DNA of 64,000 nt from Undaria pinnatifida (taxonomy: Eukaryota > Sar > Phaeophyceae > Laminariales > Alariaceae), in assembly GCA_012845835.1 (NCBI GenBank), contig JABAKD010000030.1, positions 10,205,805 through 10,269,804 of the forward strand, given 5' to 3'. Below the pieces are notes generated by a model. It did not search any database. It was not told the DNA's origin and saw only the letters and a list, made by a program, of their open reading frames with translations. Below are positions 44,701-54,925 of the stretch, one piece after another (position 1 is the stretch's first letter; the number at the start of each line of letters is the position of its first letter). A program made the translations under genes and the position numbers.

Positions 44701-47700
44701 CATAGAACTCGAAGTTACAAATTGCAAAGTTCGTCCGGGAAGTACTACGCTTTCCCCTTAGTCACACCACCAGAGGAAGATGGAAGACCCGAAAAACCAT
44801 AAATGGAGTGTTTGGGTCAGATTTGGATTGGGTTTTCTTCCACGGGCATATTCAGACTTTCAAAACAGAATCGGTTTTCGAACTGCTTTCGAGGACCCAA
44901 ATCATAAAACTTTGCTTTTGAAGCGGGAATAAATTTCTAGCTAGGAATTTGAAAAGTACTAGAAGCAAAAACCAAAGGCTTCGATGGAAGACGTTGGCTG
45001 AGAAAGAAATCACACGTCAGGTCAGGTACCAAGTACGACGTAGCTGCTGCTGCTACTGCTGCTGTGCTGTTTCTGCATGTATGCTCTATACTCTACGGCA
45101 ATCATGCGTAGGGTGTCCAACGACGCCACCGGGGCGCACTGTTCGGTGCTCGCATGAGGCGTGCTGTGCGGTGTGCGTGCGTCGCCGAAGGACCCAAAGC
45201 ACGACTATATTCATTTTTTTTTTCGCTGACCGCCAGAGTGCTCTGCGGCAAAAGAAATGCACGCGAGGCTCGCACCGCTGCTTCTGCTGCTTCTGCGTCG
45301 TGTGTGCTCTGTGCTCTAGGGCAACCACGCGAAGGCTGTCCATCGACGCCACCGGATCGCGGTGTTGTGCTTGCTTGGGGGGTGCCCGAGTCACCGCAGG
45401 GCTCAACGCTATAGACTAGACTACACTACAGCAGTAGTACTTTATTTTCCCCTGACCGCTAAAGACTAGATAGAGTGTTGTCTTCACAGCAGTGCAGCAG
45501 AAAAAACATCGAAACAGGACACAGCACCCGCGTCAATATAATGATATGCTCCAGCCGTACGTGGTCGACAAAGCACGCAGCAGTGCCATCGATGTTGCAT
45601 GTGCACCCTGCCACCCCTCCGCCTCGAGGCTTTGCTGGCCGTCGCCGCGACCTAGCGTTGGCATGGCCTCGCCGCACGGGCCGTGCCTGTGCTGAGCTGT
45701 AGCTTGGTGTGGTGCAAACCATCTGCCAAGCGAGCCCGCTCGCTTCTGCTGCTGCTGCTGCTGCTGCTGCACGCTGTGTGACATACATACGTGTGACGTG
45801 CTGCTTGCTTGCTCACGCGAAGCTTTCATTCGCCCGGGGCAATCGCGGATTGTCTTGGCCAACAAGCATTATTGTTCGGTTCGAAACCCCAAAACCAAAC
45901 CCAATCCAAAAAATTGGGAAGATCTGGGCCAATTTGGGCCATTTTGGCATTTTGGGTCCGGTTTTTTGGGAAGTTAGTTATTTTTTGTGATCGGGGGAAT
46001 AGAAATAGGCCAAACCCAATCCGAATTTGAACAACGCAAACACACTAAATAACTCGAAGTTCGGCCGGGACCCGAAGCTGGGCACTTGGAGCAGTTGTTG
46101 TTTTCTCACATTAACTCTTGTCAAAAATCTAGAGTCCGTGGTCACACAAAGGTGCTGGAGCCTTAGGAAGATCCGAAAAACCAAGTGAAATCAAAAGTCG
46201 TCAGGGAAATACTACTCTTTCCCGCCTAAAAACGCACGATACGGAAAAAGGCGCACATTGTACAAGTGAAAAGGTCAAATGTGCAAACTTGACTCACATG
46301 GCCGCGGGTATCCACTCAACTACAGCATAGAGTTCCCCCGTCCCCACAACTAACCAACTCGCGGCTACAAACTACAGCGGTTGGGCTGCCTGCACCGTAC
46401 GAACCGCGCGGTAATCGTGAGTATAGACGAACGCGCCTGCTGTCTGGAGTGCTGTCAGAGTGACGACCCGCGGGCATGCAGTGAAACAAGAGCAATGGAA
46501 CCAAAAACCACAGTACAGATATCAATCATCGCCCCTCCTTCCCGAGTTATTTGACAGGTTGCAGCGCAGCTACGACGCCCGTGCCTGAAAATTGAAAATC
46601 GCGGCGGGTCGTTCCCCGTGAAGGGTATACAACTCTTCTACAAACTCTACAAAAATCAGTGACGTAAGTAACATGTTGTACTACTGCCTCGTAAAAATAA
46701 CCCTTGAAAAAACGACGGTCGCTGCTCTCATGATGATGATGTGCGTGCCGGTCGTGGGTCTCCGTGTGCCATCCTTCTGCTGTGGTTCTCCGTGGCCGCC
46801 TCATCGCCTTAGCTCACTCGGCCAGCTCCTTCGCACTTGCTCTCGTTCACACTCAATTCCAGCCGGTTCCCCTTCTCCCCCGTCCAAAAAAACAAAATGC
46901 TCCACGCAGTTTGCGGTGCTGATCTGAAAAACAAAATTCTCGTTCAGGGAGAGTTCAATCCGTCTCTTCCCCGCCCGTCGACGGCCAGTCGCCCTCCTCC
47001 TTCGTCGTCGAATCCAGCCTCCTGCCGGCGCAGTCCCCTCCACGCAAACCGATACTGCGCCGTAGCGTGGCTCGTGGTGGCGCCTGCCTCCGCGCACGAA
47101 CATCCCGATTAAGCATTGCTGCTCCGCCGCTGCTGCCTAAAAAGACGCGCGAATCGTAGGTGACCATGCCATACGCACCACGTACGACCCAACTCTACCG
47201 CCACGCCTAAGCCTCGCGGCCACACGCAGCAGCAAGAAGGTATCACTCCTTGAGGGTGAGTCCGGCCTTACACCCGCCAGAAAGACCCCCCCACTCTCGC
47301 TACAAGCCTGCTGGGGCATGCTTCGCAGCATGCCCTACCGAGGCGGCAAGGGGGAACGAAGTAGTAGTATCGTGCGCGGACCACAATAAATGAGCGACGG
47401 TAACCAACGAAATGGAATGCTGTAGTTTCAGCGAAAATGTCGCCGTCGAAAGTTTTTTTTTTCAATGCGATACATGCACATTAAGCGGCTCTAGCCTTGA
47501 CCAAATCGCGAGAGTTGGATCTAGGATAAAGTGTAGAAAATGGGGCGTGTTTTATTTGCGATGTTGATGTAGTCGATGCTGTTCCAAATGACACTTTTTT
47601 TTCTGCCGATTTTTTTTCGGACAACAAGTAGTGGTAAATTCAGACGAGGATTGGGTGTCATTTTTTTTTTTTTCTTCATTCCATTCGTTATCCTTGCACT

Positions 47701-50700
47701 ACTCTCGCGCTCCCTCCCAGTAGTAACTCAGATCCGGGGTCACATAGCGAGCCCTCCTTCCCCCCCCCCCCCCCACCCACTGCGGTACGCGCGTTCGTTT
47801 TTATTGCGAGAGGACTTCAGCATTTTCTTCCCTCGTCGACTCGCGTCGATTTTGTGGGCCTTGGAATAGTGAGGTTTACGGTTAGGGTGTAGGGGTTTCT
47901 ATTTTCTTGGATTTTTTTTTTCGATTTTTCTTGTCGTCATTCTGATATTGTTGTAGTTGTGAATCCACTTCGTCGTATGGTTCCCCGGTTCCACCTCCTT
48001 TGTTTGATGTGTATCTGATGATCAGACGGCCCTGTCGGTGGGAGCGGCACTGTCCCCGACCAGCCTCGGATTCACCGCGCAGCTGCTCGGGGAGGTTGGA
48101 GAGCTGGCGACGCCGATTGGCCAGCTCATCTGCACGGCTGCAGTGATAGACGACGTGCTGTCCCTCCTCCTGCTTGCCGAGGTGCAGGCGCTCGGATATG
48201 AAGACCCCAAGGTACGATTGCAAGAGGTATTACTGTAGTATCTCCTTCAGACGCGGTCGTTGAGGGGGCAGGTCCTCCAGCGGACGGAAATAAACAAGCC
48301 TGTGGTGGCTAGGCTCTAGGCATATCCACGAGAGGTTTCTAACTGATGCGTGACACGCTGGCATGCAGGTTCATGCTTGAACCGTAACATGTAACCGTAG
48401 AGACCAAAGGAGCTGCACCGATCGTGGATGCAAAAAAATTAACTCTGTCTCTCTGTCTTTCTGTGTCGTCGAGCTGGGCCCATTTGAAGAGCCGGGAGCT
48501 AGACGATGTCGGCCCCGGGCTCAAGCTAGTACAGGGGTATAGGTGTGGATGTGTCTCTTGTGTGAGAATCGCGAGATACTGTGAGCCTTTTTCTTCGTTG
48601 TGTGGGTTTCGTAGTTGAAACGCTTCGACAAAATCTCCAAACCACGGGCTAAGTCTACGGTGAAGCCGTGAAGTGTTGCGAGATAGTTGAACATCGCCTT
48701 TCAAAGCGTCCTGGCGCCTGGCTTTGTCAAAGAATGCAGCCTAAGTGTTTGATAACTACAAGTGAATAGAAACTCGTTGTACAGCTGCTGCTGTAGCACA
48801 CATCTCTTACCATGTCCTTTTTTCCACGTACTGTCACCACATCAGATCTATGCAATATGAACACGTGCCGAATACCACAAAGTCGCCCCACCGTTGTGCC
48901 CACGTTGTGGGATGGCCACCCTTTACTCGCCAGCCGCCTTGCTTCTTGAAGGGGTAGGTCGGCTGGTGCTGGCACCCTGTCGCGACAGGCGTTCGCCGTA
49001 GCCTCCTGAGTTACGCACAACCTAGTTGAAGGTGAAATGCGGGTGCCCGAAGCTGCCACGTCGGCCGCCTAGACGTCGCCTGAAACTCGCAAAAATTCGA
49101 AACCGGAGGTACCGAGGTTAGGGTCAAGTATGCTACAATAGTTTTGTATTCCAACACCAATCCAGAACATGTCAAGTATGGCCCTGTAAGCGATAGAGCG
49201 GAACTTGTGGCATTGCTTTCGAATACCTTTATTTTCCGCTTTTTTTTCAGTTTTACCGTTTACAAGTATTTTCTATGTGTAAAAATTTTTTTAACGAAGA
49301 TGTCCGTGATCCCCCCGCTCTCCGCCCGCCCTTCGCATGGGCCCCTGAAAACCGTTTCGTCTCTTCTACGGCTTCGGCATCCCCTCCCCCTCTTGCAGTG
49401 GTATTCCTACGCGGTGCCAGTGTTTGGCTCCATCGGGTCCGTGTTGTTGGGCGTCCTGGCGACGGTTTTCATCAGCTCCAAAACCAACCAGATGCACGCA
49501 TGGCTCACGTCGCTCAACGATTCCTCCCGCCGCTCTTCCTCCTCCTCATACTCCTCGTCGCCGAGACGAGAACGCGTCCCATCGGCCGTGGCAACGTCGC
49601 CCGACAAGATCAGCAACATGCAAGCCGACCACGCCAAGCCTAACTCCGGCGACGGCGCTGCTGACGCTGGTCAGGTTGGGGTGGGCACGGAGATAGCCAC
49701 GCTCGAGCTCGCTAACGTTAATGCAGCAGGAGGAGGAGAAGGAGGAGGGGGAGGGGAAGGGGAAGGGGCGGTAGGGGAGGGATCGAAAGACAGGTTATCC
49801 AAAGGCGTTGGCGGCGATAGTGACGGCGGTGGCGGCCCCGATGGGTGGGTGGGAACAGGAGACCGCGTTCTGCTGGCGATGGCGCTGGCGCTGTCGCTGC
49901 TGTTCGCCTACCTTTCGTCGGCAATAGGATCGTCTGACTTGCTCGGGTGTTTCTTCGGTGGCGTCGCTTTCTCGGGGGTGCCTGGCGTTGGCAGGGTGTG
50001 GGAACGACAGGTGCGGCGGTTTCGCGGATCCTCTTCTTATCCTGCAACTAGTCGTATATGCCGTTCCTCAGCAGCTTCACGCAGGCTGCCTTGGCCTCTT
50101 GATTTCGTGAGCTCGTGAGCCAGGGTCTCGGTGGGGGGGGGGGGGGGGGGAGGTATCTACTTTTTTCTGGGGTTCCTCGTATGAGGAGCTCTAACTCTCG
50201 CCCGAAACGCGTTTCCGTTTCTTTTTCCCTTTCCCCTTTCTCCGGTTTACATTTTTCTTTTTGTCACCCTTTCCGCGCCCTCCTGTTAATATTCTCCGCA
50301 GATGAAACCGTTCTCTCAGTGGGGGCTGAGGCTCTTCTTTGCGGCCACGGTAGCCTTCAGTGTGCCCTCCGTCTATCAGGACGGCGGATTACTCCGCGTA
50401 GGTCCCTTCTGGAAAGGACTCGTCCTCACCGTCGCCGCCATAGGGGGGAAGCTAGCAGTGGGAGTCTTCGCGGTTCCACCACTTACGCTCTCAAGTTTTC
50501 TAAAGCTTGGCTGGGCGATGAACGGGAGGGGAGAGTTCTCGTTCCTGATCGCAGAGGAGGCGAGCGACGAGGGGGTGCTATCGGCGGAGGACTACTCGGC
50601 GGTGGTGTGGGCGCTGCTCCTCAGCTGCCTCGCCACCCCCATTGCCTTCAGGAGGGTCCTGGCCAACGATCGCCGGGCGGAAAAGGAGGTAGCCGCCACC

Positions 50701-50802
50701 CGGGCAGAGCTTGTCGCTGTTGAAGGGGTGGCCGCCACCCGGGCAGAGCTTGCTGCTGTTGATATTGATGGCGCTCCCGGGCATCATGGTATGTACTTGT
50801 AA
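38937..50802 (+). CDS. CPA2/KefB-type cation:proton antiporter, four exons
   Basis: Predicted 546-aa membrane exchanger moving K+ or Na+ against H+. Exons: 38937-39278, 48026-48211, 49399-50010 and 50302-50802, all phase 0 with GT/AG ends. Residues 1-114: hydrophobic N-terminus, APIIGQI-like segment (SPIIGQIAAGLIVGPALF) and FLAGTAGVLLPTLISFALY. Residues 115-176: VGAALSPTSLGFTAQLL and AAVIDDVLSLLLLAEV, whose Asp pair (about 156-157) matches the ion-binding site of CPA2 antiporters (known). Residues 177-380: two membrane segments (FGSIGSVLLGVLATVFIS and LLAMALALSLLFAYLSS) separated by about 115 hydrophilic, Ser/Gly/Glu-rich residues. Residues 381-546: LRLFFAATVAF, GWAMNGRGEFSFLIAEEAS, a last membrane segment, and a short coil with a repeated VAATRAEL. 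No NAD-binding RCK domain is seen. The start was placed at MVLEAELHVV because the decayed copy begins at the same codon. Intron 1 (about 8.7 kb) is packed with repeats. Confidence 0.9.
39994..40178 (+). mobile_element. SINE copy with 12-bp target-site duplication
   Basis: Begins TGTAACGAGGACCAATG, so it is 5'-truncated by about 16 bp relative to 8652-8868. It lacks about 11 bp before CTTTATTTTTCCCC and ends in about 20 A. It is flanked by perfect copies of ACTATTGAGGCT (39982-39993 and 40179-40190). It lies in antiporter intron 1, immediately before the tRNA-like cluster. Confidence 0.93.
40195..41060 (+). repeat. Cluster of five tRNA-like repeat units
   Basis: Units at about 40196-40232 (3' half only), 40270-40340, 40411-40482, 40812-40885 and 40972-41053. 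Four carry an A-box/D-arm TGGTCTAGTAGATAGACTG with a perfect 4-bp D stem (GTCT/AGAC) or a variant, a loop-like CTTATAA (anticodon would be UAU, Ile) and a B-box/T-arm such as CTGGTTCGAATCCGGG. Most are followed by TGTCATCGG, an A-run, AATGATCCTC and ATCGATAT. The acceptor and anticodon stems do not pair well, so these look like tRNA-derived repeats rather than working tRNA genes. The first unit is cut by the SINE target site. Confidence 0.65.
40525..40740 (-). repeat. Fold-back core repeats
   Basis: Copy at about 40530-40622 (GAGGACACACAACCCGTAAT, GATGAGTTTCGACAAAATAT, TCACAGCTGGAGTG; minus orientation). A diverged copy at about 40672-40742 (GTCAGCTGTGAGTACGACC, TTGAAACTCAACTCTGCAAG; plus orientation). 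Together they form an imperfect inverted pair, as at 9.8 kb. Confidence 0.8.
41235..41975 (-). repeat. Fold-back cores and family B fragment
   Basis: A diverged core at about 41246-41345. Family B sequence at about 41395-41825 with C- and T-homopolymers (CAGCTGTCAGATTTTGTCCC, TATAGTTTCCGCGCACAGAC). Then the full module at about 41815-41965: GCTACACTG, AAGGGGAGTCGCCGACCTAT, GATGAGGACACACAAC and GCGATCGGAGTATCACACAC, ending CTCACAGCTGGAGTGTATTT. Confidence 0.8.
42365..42615 (+). repeat. Fold-back core plus extended module
   Basis: CACTCCAGCTGTGAGATCGA at about 42384, then GTTGTGTGTCCTCATTAAGG, ATAGGTCGGCGACTCCCCTT, GCTATCAGGGTCAACAGGGT and GTGCGCGGAAACTATGAAAC. This is an undisturbed example of the junction that the LINE interrupts at 14.9/19.5 kb. 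Confidence 0.88.
42723..44195 (-). mobile_element. Retroposon R2f, copy A, with a nested insertion
   Basis: Minus-strand element of about 1.27 kb plus an insertion. The 3' end at about 42725 is (GTT)n then GTCTCACATTAACT and GTCCGTGGTCACACAAA, resembling but not identical to the LINE 3' end. The 5' end is at about 44193 (GAGGCGGCAAGGGGAACG in plus sense). Copy B (46094-47362) has the same two ends, so this is probably a defined non-autonomous unit. Landmarks: GAGTTCCCCCGT, CAACTCGCGGCTACAAACTA, GACGACCCGCGGGCATGCAG, TGTACTACTGCCTCGTAAAA and GGTGACCATGCC. No convincing protein. A hairpin-like GGCATGC..GCATGCC lies near the 5' end. Confidence 0.75.
42958..43150 (+). mobile_element. Truncated R2f copy inserted, inverted, into copy A
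   Basis: About 190 bp in opposite orientation to its host: GTTTGCACATTGGATC, GCGTTTTAGGCGGGAAAGCG, GTGTGACCACCGACTC and GATGTGAGAAAACAACAAAA. In copy B the host sequence at this point (TATCCACTCAACTACAGCAT) is uninterrupted. Here it is split, with CTAAACTAC on the left and CTCAACTAC on the right, the likely target duplication. The result is a long imperfect inverted repeat (about 42770-43130). Confidence 0.82.
44199..44620 (-). repeat. tRNA-related retroposon-like repeat, copy 2
   Basis: Second copy of the repeat at 20578-21000: GGACACTGGGTGTGCTGGAT, CTTTCCGGCTTCTGGACAAA, CTCGTCGATTTTTCATCGAG, GCACTCGGGGGGATTCGAAC and CACCGGGGCGACC. It abuts the 5' end of retroposon copy A. Confidence 0.65.
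44625..46090. other. R2f fragment, then no recognisable gene
   Basis: About 44625-44765 matches the R2f 3' end (GTGGTCACACAAAGGTGCTG, AGTACTACGCTTTCCCC). Then follows unassigned DNA with two related segments (about 45085-45160 and 45300-45380, sharing CGACGCCACCGG) and a (CTG)8 tract at about 45748-45771. It lies inside antiporter intron 1. Confidence 0.4.
46094..47362 (-). mobile_element. Retroposon R2f, copy B
   Basis: About 1.27 kb, collinear with copy A without the nested insertion: GTTGTTGTTTTCTCACATTA at the 3' end, GTCCGTGGTCACACAAAGGT, GAGTTCCCCCGTCCCC, GACGACCCGCGGGCATGCAG, GTTCCCCTTCTCCCCCGTCC, TCGTAGGTGACCATGCC, and GGCAAGGGGGAACG at the 5' end. Confidence 0.8.
47660..47860 (+). 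repeat. Dispersed repeat D, second copy
   Basis: Reverse complement of 13300-13480: CTCGCGCTCCCTCCCAGTAG, TAACTCAGATCCGGGGTCAC and TTCTTCCCTCGTCGACTCGC, with a C homopolymer in the middle. It lies just upstream of antiporter exon 2. Confidence 0.75.
48727..49059 (-). other. Unrecognised open frame inside antiporter intron 2
   Basis: A 110-codon open stretch on the minus strand with ordinary composition (for example EARRLASKGWPSHNVGTTVG, RHVFILHRSDVVTV). I do not recognise it. It has no ATG start at its 5' end, so it would need to be an exon or a transposon scrap. Confidence 0.25.
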
Positions 50803-50954
50803 TACCATTAGCAATAGGGCGTATGGCTTTTTTAAAGTAACCGCTAAGTTCGTCCGTGGCCTGCCCGTACTCTTGTGTATGCCACTGTACCATGTACTAG
50901 GTAGGAATGATAGTTCCATGCATTCGGAATTAGGTACATGGTGTAACGGGGGCT

Positions 50955-51017
50955 TGTCCCCTTGTACTAGCCTTGTACTATCCTTGTACTAGCCTTGTAC
51001 TAGCCTTGTACTATCTT
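50955..51017. repeat. 11-bp tandem repeat just past the antiporter stop
   Basis: Five to six copies of CCTTGTACTAG or CCTTGTACTAT about 150 bp downstream of the stop codon. This is probably in the 3' UTR or immediate flank. Confidence 0.85.
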
Positions 51018-51059
51018 GATCCCGTCTTTTTCCTCGTTTCTAGGAAGTATTGTTTAAGT

Positions 51060-51415
51060 GTTGGTTATATAGAACTACCCACTGAGCTACTCAAGTCACG
51101 TGACTCGCACAGCACTACCCACTGAGCGACTCAGTCACGTGACTCAGAAGCTCAGTGGGTGGTACCATATAACAAACAAATTATGTGCTTTCGAGCTCGT
51201 TGGTTGAATCTCGCCGACTTCGCAGCAGGGATCTCCGGGGCTCTCCTCTCGGCCCGGGACAAGTGTCTAGGAATACATCAACCTTCAAGGCTTTTTTTCC
51301 CCGGTGGTACCAGCATTCGAACCCGCGCACACCAGGCCCAGAAGCGAGCAGTCTATCGACTAGACCACTTAGTCACGTGACTCAGTAGCTCAGTGGGTAG
51401 TGCTATATAACCAAC
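51060..51415. mobile_element. 356-bp element with about 45-bp terminal inverted repeats
   Basis: Left end GTTGGTTATATAGAACTACC, CACTGAGCTACT, then GTCACGTGACT. The right end is its complement (AGTCACGTGACTCAGTAGCT, CAGTGGGTAGTGCTATATAA, CCAAC) with about three mismatches. A second, internal hairpin centred on CACGTG spans about 51108-51172. Inside, on the minus strand, lies a tRNA-like segment (51288-51372) with TGGTCTAGTCGATAGACTG and GGGTTCGAATGCTGG. No coding capacity is seen. It looks like a MITE. I see no clear target-site duplication. Confidence 0.8.
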
Positions 51416-51419
51416 GGTA

Positions 51420-53395
51420 ATCACGATGGGAGCGCCCTGCAACGTGGGGTGAACCCTTCGAAATGCCCCTTTTTATGGACTATTTGAATTTCATTCGGTT
51501 ATGGCGTGCAAGGTTGGTTTGTATGCCTAACGTGTACAAGACTGTTCGTCCTGTGCCACAAGACTACTCGTCTTGTGCCAGATTTTGTTTTACAGCTGTA
51601 TCCTATACATACCATGGTGCCCGGGAGAAGCATCACCAACACCAGCACCCCCTGCTTGGCTGGCATTGTTACAGTGCTGACTGTAGTATTTTCCAACAGA
51701 TTATACCAAAATATTGTGGCTCCTAGTACAGTATGAGTTATTCATACATTGCGTGCTGGCGTTACCCATTGGTGTAGTGCAGTGTGTTGCAGTGTCGTAC
51801 TCTGCCTCTGTCGAAATTCATGCGGTGTTTTGCAGGTTAAGTCGTACGAGTGGCTGGGGGACGGTGGGGATAGAGGCGGTGATGGCGTCAGCGGGAGGAG
51901 AGATGAGGAAGAGGAGGAAGAGGAGGAGGGGGGGAGATATGATGATGAAGAGGAGGAAGAGGAGGCGGAAGAGGAGGAAGAGGAGGAGGGGGGGAGATAT
52001 GCCCAAGATGCGTGCTCGACTCGCGACGGAGTCGATGACAGGCAGCAAAACCGTTACATGTCAACGGCGTTTGTTCGATGCCTTTGTGTGCAAGCGATAT
52101 TGCGGTGTTAGCATCAACACAATACTTTACGTGCCTGGTAAACCGATAGCGCTGTTTTTCCTCCGTTACTCGCGTTCCCCCCTTTACGTGACAATGTGTA
52201 ATTGATGTTCATTGAGAGGACGAATGGCTTTTACAGTGTTTCAAAGTTGTCTAAAACGACTCCATGGTCATTTTTGCTGTGCTAGTTCGAGCATGAAGTG
52301 TTCGGTCTAGCCTGCGTTGTATTTCGTGCGCCCCCCCCCCCTCGCAGTGGCTGTGATGCTCTTTCACTGTGGCGGAGAGCGAGGACGTTTTTTTTACCGC
52401 TCCCGCTATTCTATTGCTCAGCAGCAAACATGGTCAAGAAGGGGGATTGGACTAGTACTTTTGTGCAGGCAATACTACTGCGGTTAAATTGTCCGTACGA
52501 CAATTAATAGTTTAGGCGTATTCGCTCTGTTGTCCTACGGGTTAGTGTTGTTTCCCCCCGTTGCCCGTGTTTCCCCCATTGGCGTGATACCGTATGATTG
52601 CAACTGGTATAGGGTACAGGCTTTACTTTACGTTCAGAGTACGAACCACATGTACTGATGTTTCAAATTTCTCTCCACGCTTTTTTTTTATAGCGTGTTT
52701 TGCATTAGGCAGTAATTGGTGTTTAGTCCAGCCTTATATTTTTACATACGTTTCGTATTAATTTTATGTGGTTCCCCCCGAGGCTGTGGCTTGCGTCCAC
52801 CACCGTCGCAGCGAGCGACGTGTACATTTTTGTTTTAATCTCCGCCTTATCTGTTAATTTGTTCGGCAGTAAGCATGGCCCAGAAGGGGTGTTGAGTCGA
52901 AACTTTAGCCATTGCTGTGGCGTAATAGATAGGCGTTGGCATTGGGTCGATGCTTGTGCCGATAGACAGTACTACTACCGTAGTAGACATGTTGCCGTAC
53001 CCGTACGTCACTTGTCGGTTGCACCGGGTAGGGCTTTTTCCGTTGGGCTCGCGTCGCGCCCTGTCTTGTCTGATAGCTGGTATATAGGTCCCCCTCCAAT
53101 TTGGTGGGCTCAATCCGTGTAGGGAGTGAGTGATTGTTCGTACTCTTAATAGGTACTTTGCTATAAAGCAGCTTTCAGTAGCCTGCTGAACGATAGGCAG
53201 TTTTCTACACGACAGCTGCCAGTAGTCTACTGAAGCGCTGAACGGCAATTCTCATTTTCGCCTGTAGCGTGCAGGTAGTAGCAGCACAAGGTGCTGCGAA
53301 CGGTGGTACGAGCAGTGCGGTTTTGCAACATTTTTTTCAAAGCCGAATTCGTGTGCCACGAAAATAGGAGGGTGTCGTTCGACACTCATCTTCCC
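51420..53395. other. No recognisable gene; purine-rich block
   Basis: A GAGGAAGAGGAGG-type purine tract at about 51893-51990 contains two copies of GAGGAGGGGGGGAGATATG. The rest has no recognised gene or repeat. A C run lies near 52331. Confidence 0.35.
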
Positions 53396-53397
53396 AA

Positions 53398-54047
53398 CAG
53401 GTTATGAGCCTCGGGAACCCAGATTGTTTTCGCTTACGGTGAAGCAGAATAATCGTCGATGCACTTACTTAATTAAAACCGCAAACCGGGTATGAGCCAA
53501 TACTGCATAACTTGACGACAATGTCAAGGCCAACGTACTTGTTGGTGACAGGTCGTGGCTAATTGACGAATTTAGCGCACTCGTCAATCTATTCCATCTG
53601 ATCGTCACGCTGTGTTGTTAGCGTAATTAGTTAGCCTACAGTGGCGGATCAACAGACGCTCGAAGTCGACAACAGCAAAGCAGACCTGGGTAACTCGGCG
53701 GAACGTCGACGTTGCGTGATGCCGATCGACGCTGTATGGCATCTCTAGTCATCCCACGGCTCCACGGTAGGGGTTGCAGTTGTTGAACTCAATGTTTGTG
53801 ACCGGTTGAACTCAAGTGCGGAACGATCTGTTGGCATGATAATTTCACGAGTACAAGGGTTGTTTTTTACTAGCGCAAAGAAATGTTGATCGGGCTGCGC
53901 GAACGAATGCCTTCGAAGTCGTGTTTCGGGCGAGAGATATTGAGCTAGCTCCTCATGGTAAGAGCTCAGAAAATTCTTAGAAACATCTGATGCACCCCTA
54001 GCGTGGGATGACTCTATATTGTAGGCCGAACACCGAGGCTCATAACC
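53398..54047. mobile_element. Possible 650-bp element with 17-bp terminal inverted repeats
   Basis: CAGGTTATGAGCCTCGG (about 53398-53414) and its exact complement CCGAGGCTCATAACCTG (about 54031-54047) bound the segment. A 104-codon open frame on the minus strand (53745-54059) overlaps the right end and is not recognised. No transposase is seen and flanking duplications are unclear. Confidence 0.5.
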
Positions 54048-54559
54048 TGACGGACTCATGTTATTGGTCGATGCCGGCTACGACGTGAGCACGTGAGCAC
54101 CGTTCGTTGTTGATCTCATGTTTGACTTTGCCGCGCACGTAACATTCACGAGCACAAAAATCTCACGACAAGTCACCAACAACTGCAACTCTCGGAAAAG
54201 TCCTCGATTTGATTAATTTGACCTCAGTAGCGTTCCATCCTGCGGATCCCCTCTCCCTATAATACGTTGGCCTATTATACCTTGATTAGAGGGTCCATAT
54301 TTTGCTGTTTTAGACGATGAATCAGATGCGCCACTCTCGCAGCGGGCAGTACGAGTTCCGACGAGCGAAAGTGACGGCCCGCGTCGCGCTCTGAAACGTT
54401 GTATGTCACCCTCCCAAAAGCAGCAAGCCAAGAGTTTGGTTTTGTACAGATTTTTCCCACAAGCTTCCGCCAAACAGCATCTGGCAGGGCAAGCACCAAA
54501 TATATATGGGGGCATATATAACCGTTGGTTACTTCCCGTCCGTCTTCCGTCCCCCCCCC

Positions 54560-54925
54560 CCCCCCCCAGTACGGCAAATGGTAAGGCACCCACGAGGCCG
54601 TTACATTGTAATACTCATTGCTGTCTCTGGAGTGGCCACACCAGAAAACGAAGTAAAACTCATTGGCGCATTGGCGCTGTCATCCATAAGCAAGAAAGTA
54701 GACACAAGGTGCCGAAGTCCGTCTTACGAGCGGTTCTTGGAAGGATGCAGTTCACCCTTCATGCGACTCGTCGAACACCTCACGGCGCTTCGCATTTGGT
54801 GCAAGAAATGGCTGCCTGGTTGGTGAAAACCCGACGTGCTCCATCCCGGCATTGTAGGGATGCAAGGGTCTATGGTTATACGAGTACGGCCATGCACAAA
54901 CTGAGTACCCCCCCCCCCCCCCAAA
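54560..54925 (+). repeat. Dispersed repeat C, 3' part
   Basis: GTAAGGCACCCACGAGG, CTGGAGTGGCCACACCAGAA, CCGTCTTACGAGCGGTTCTT, GGTGAAAACCCGACGTGCTC and CATGCACAAACTGAGTACCC, flanked on both sides by C homopolymers (about 54548 and 54907). Confidence 0.85.
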
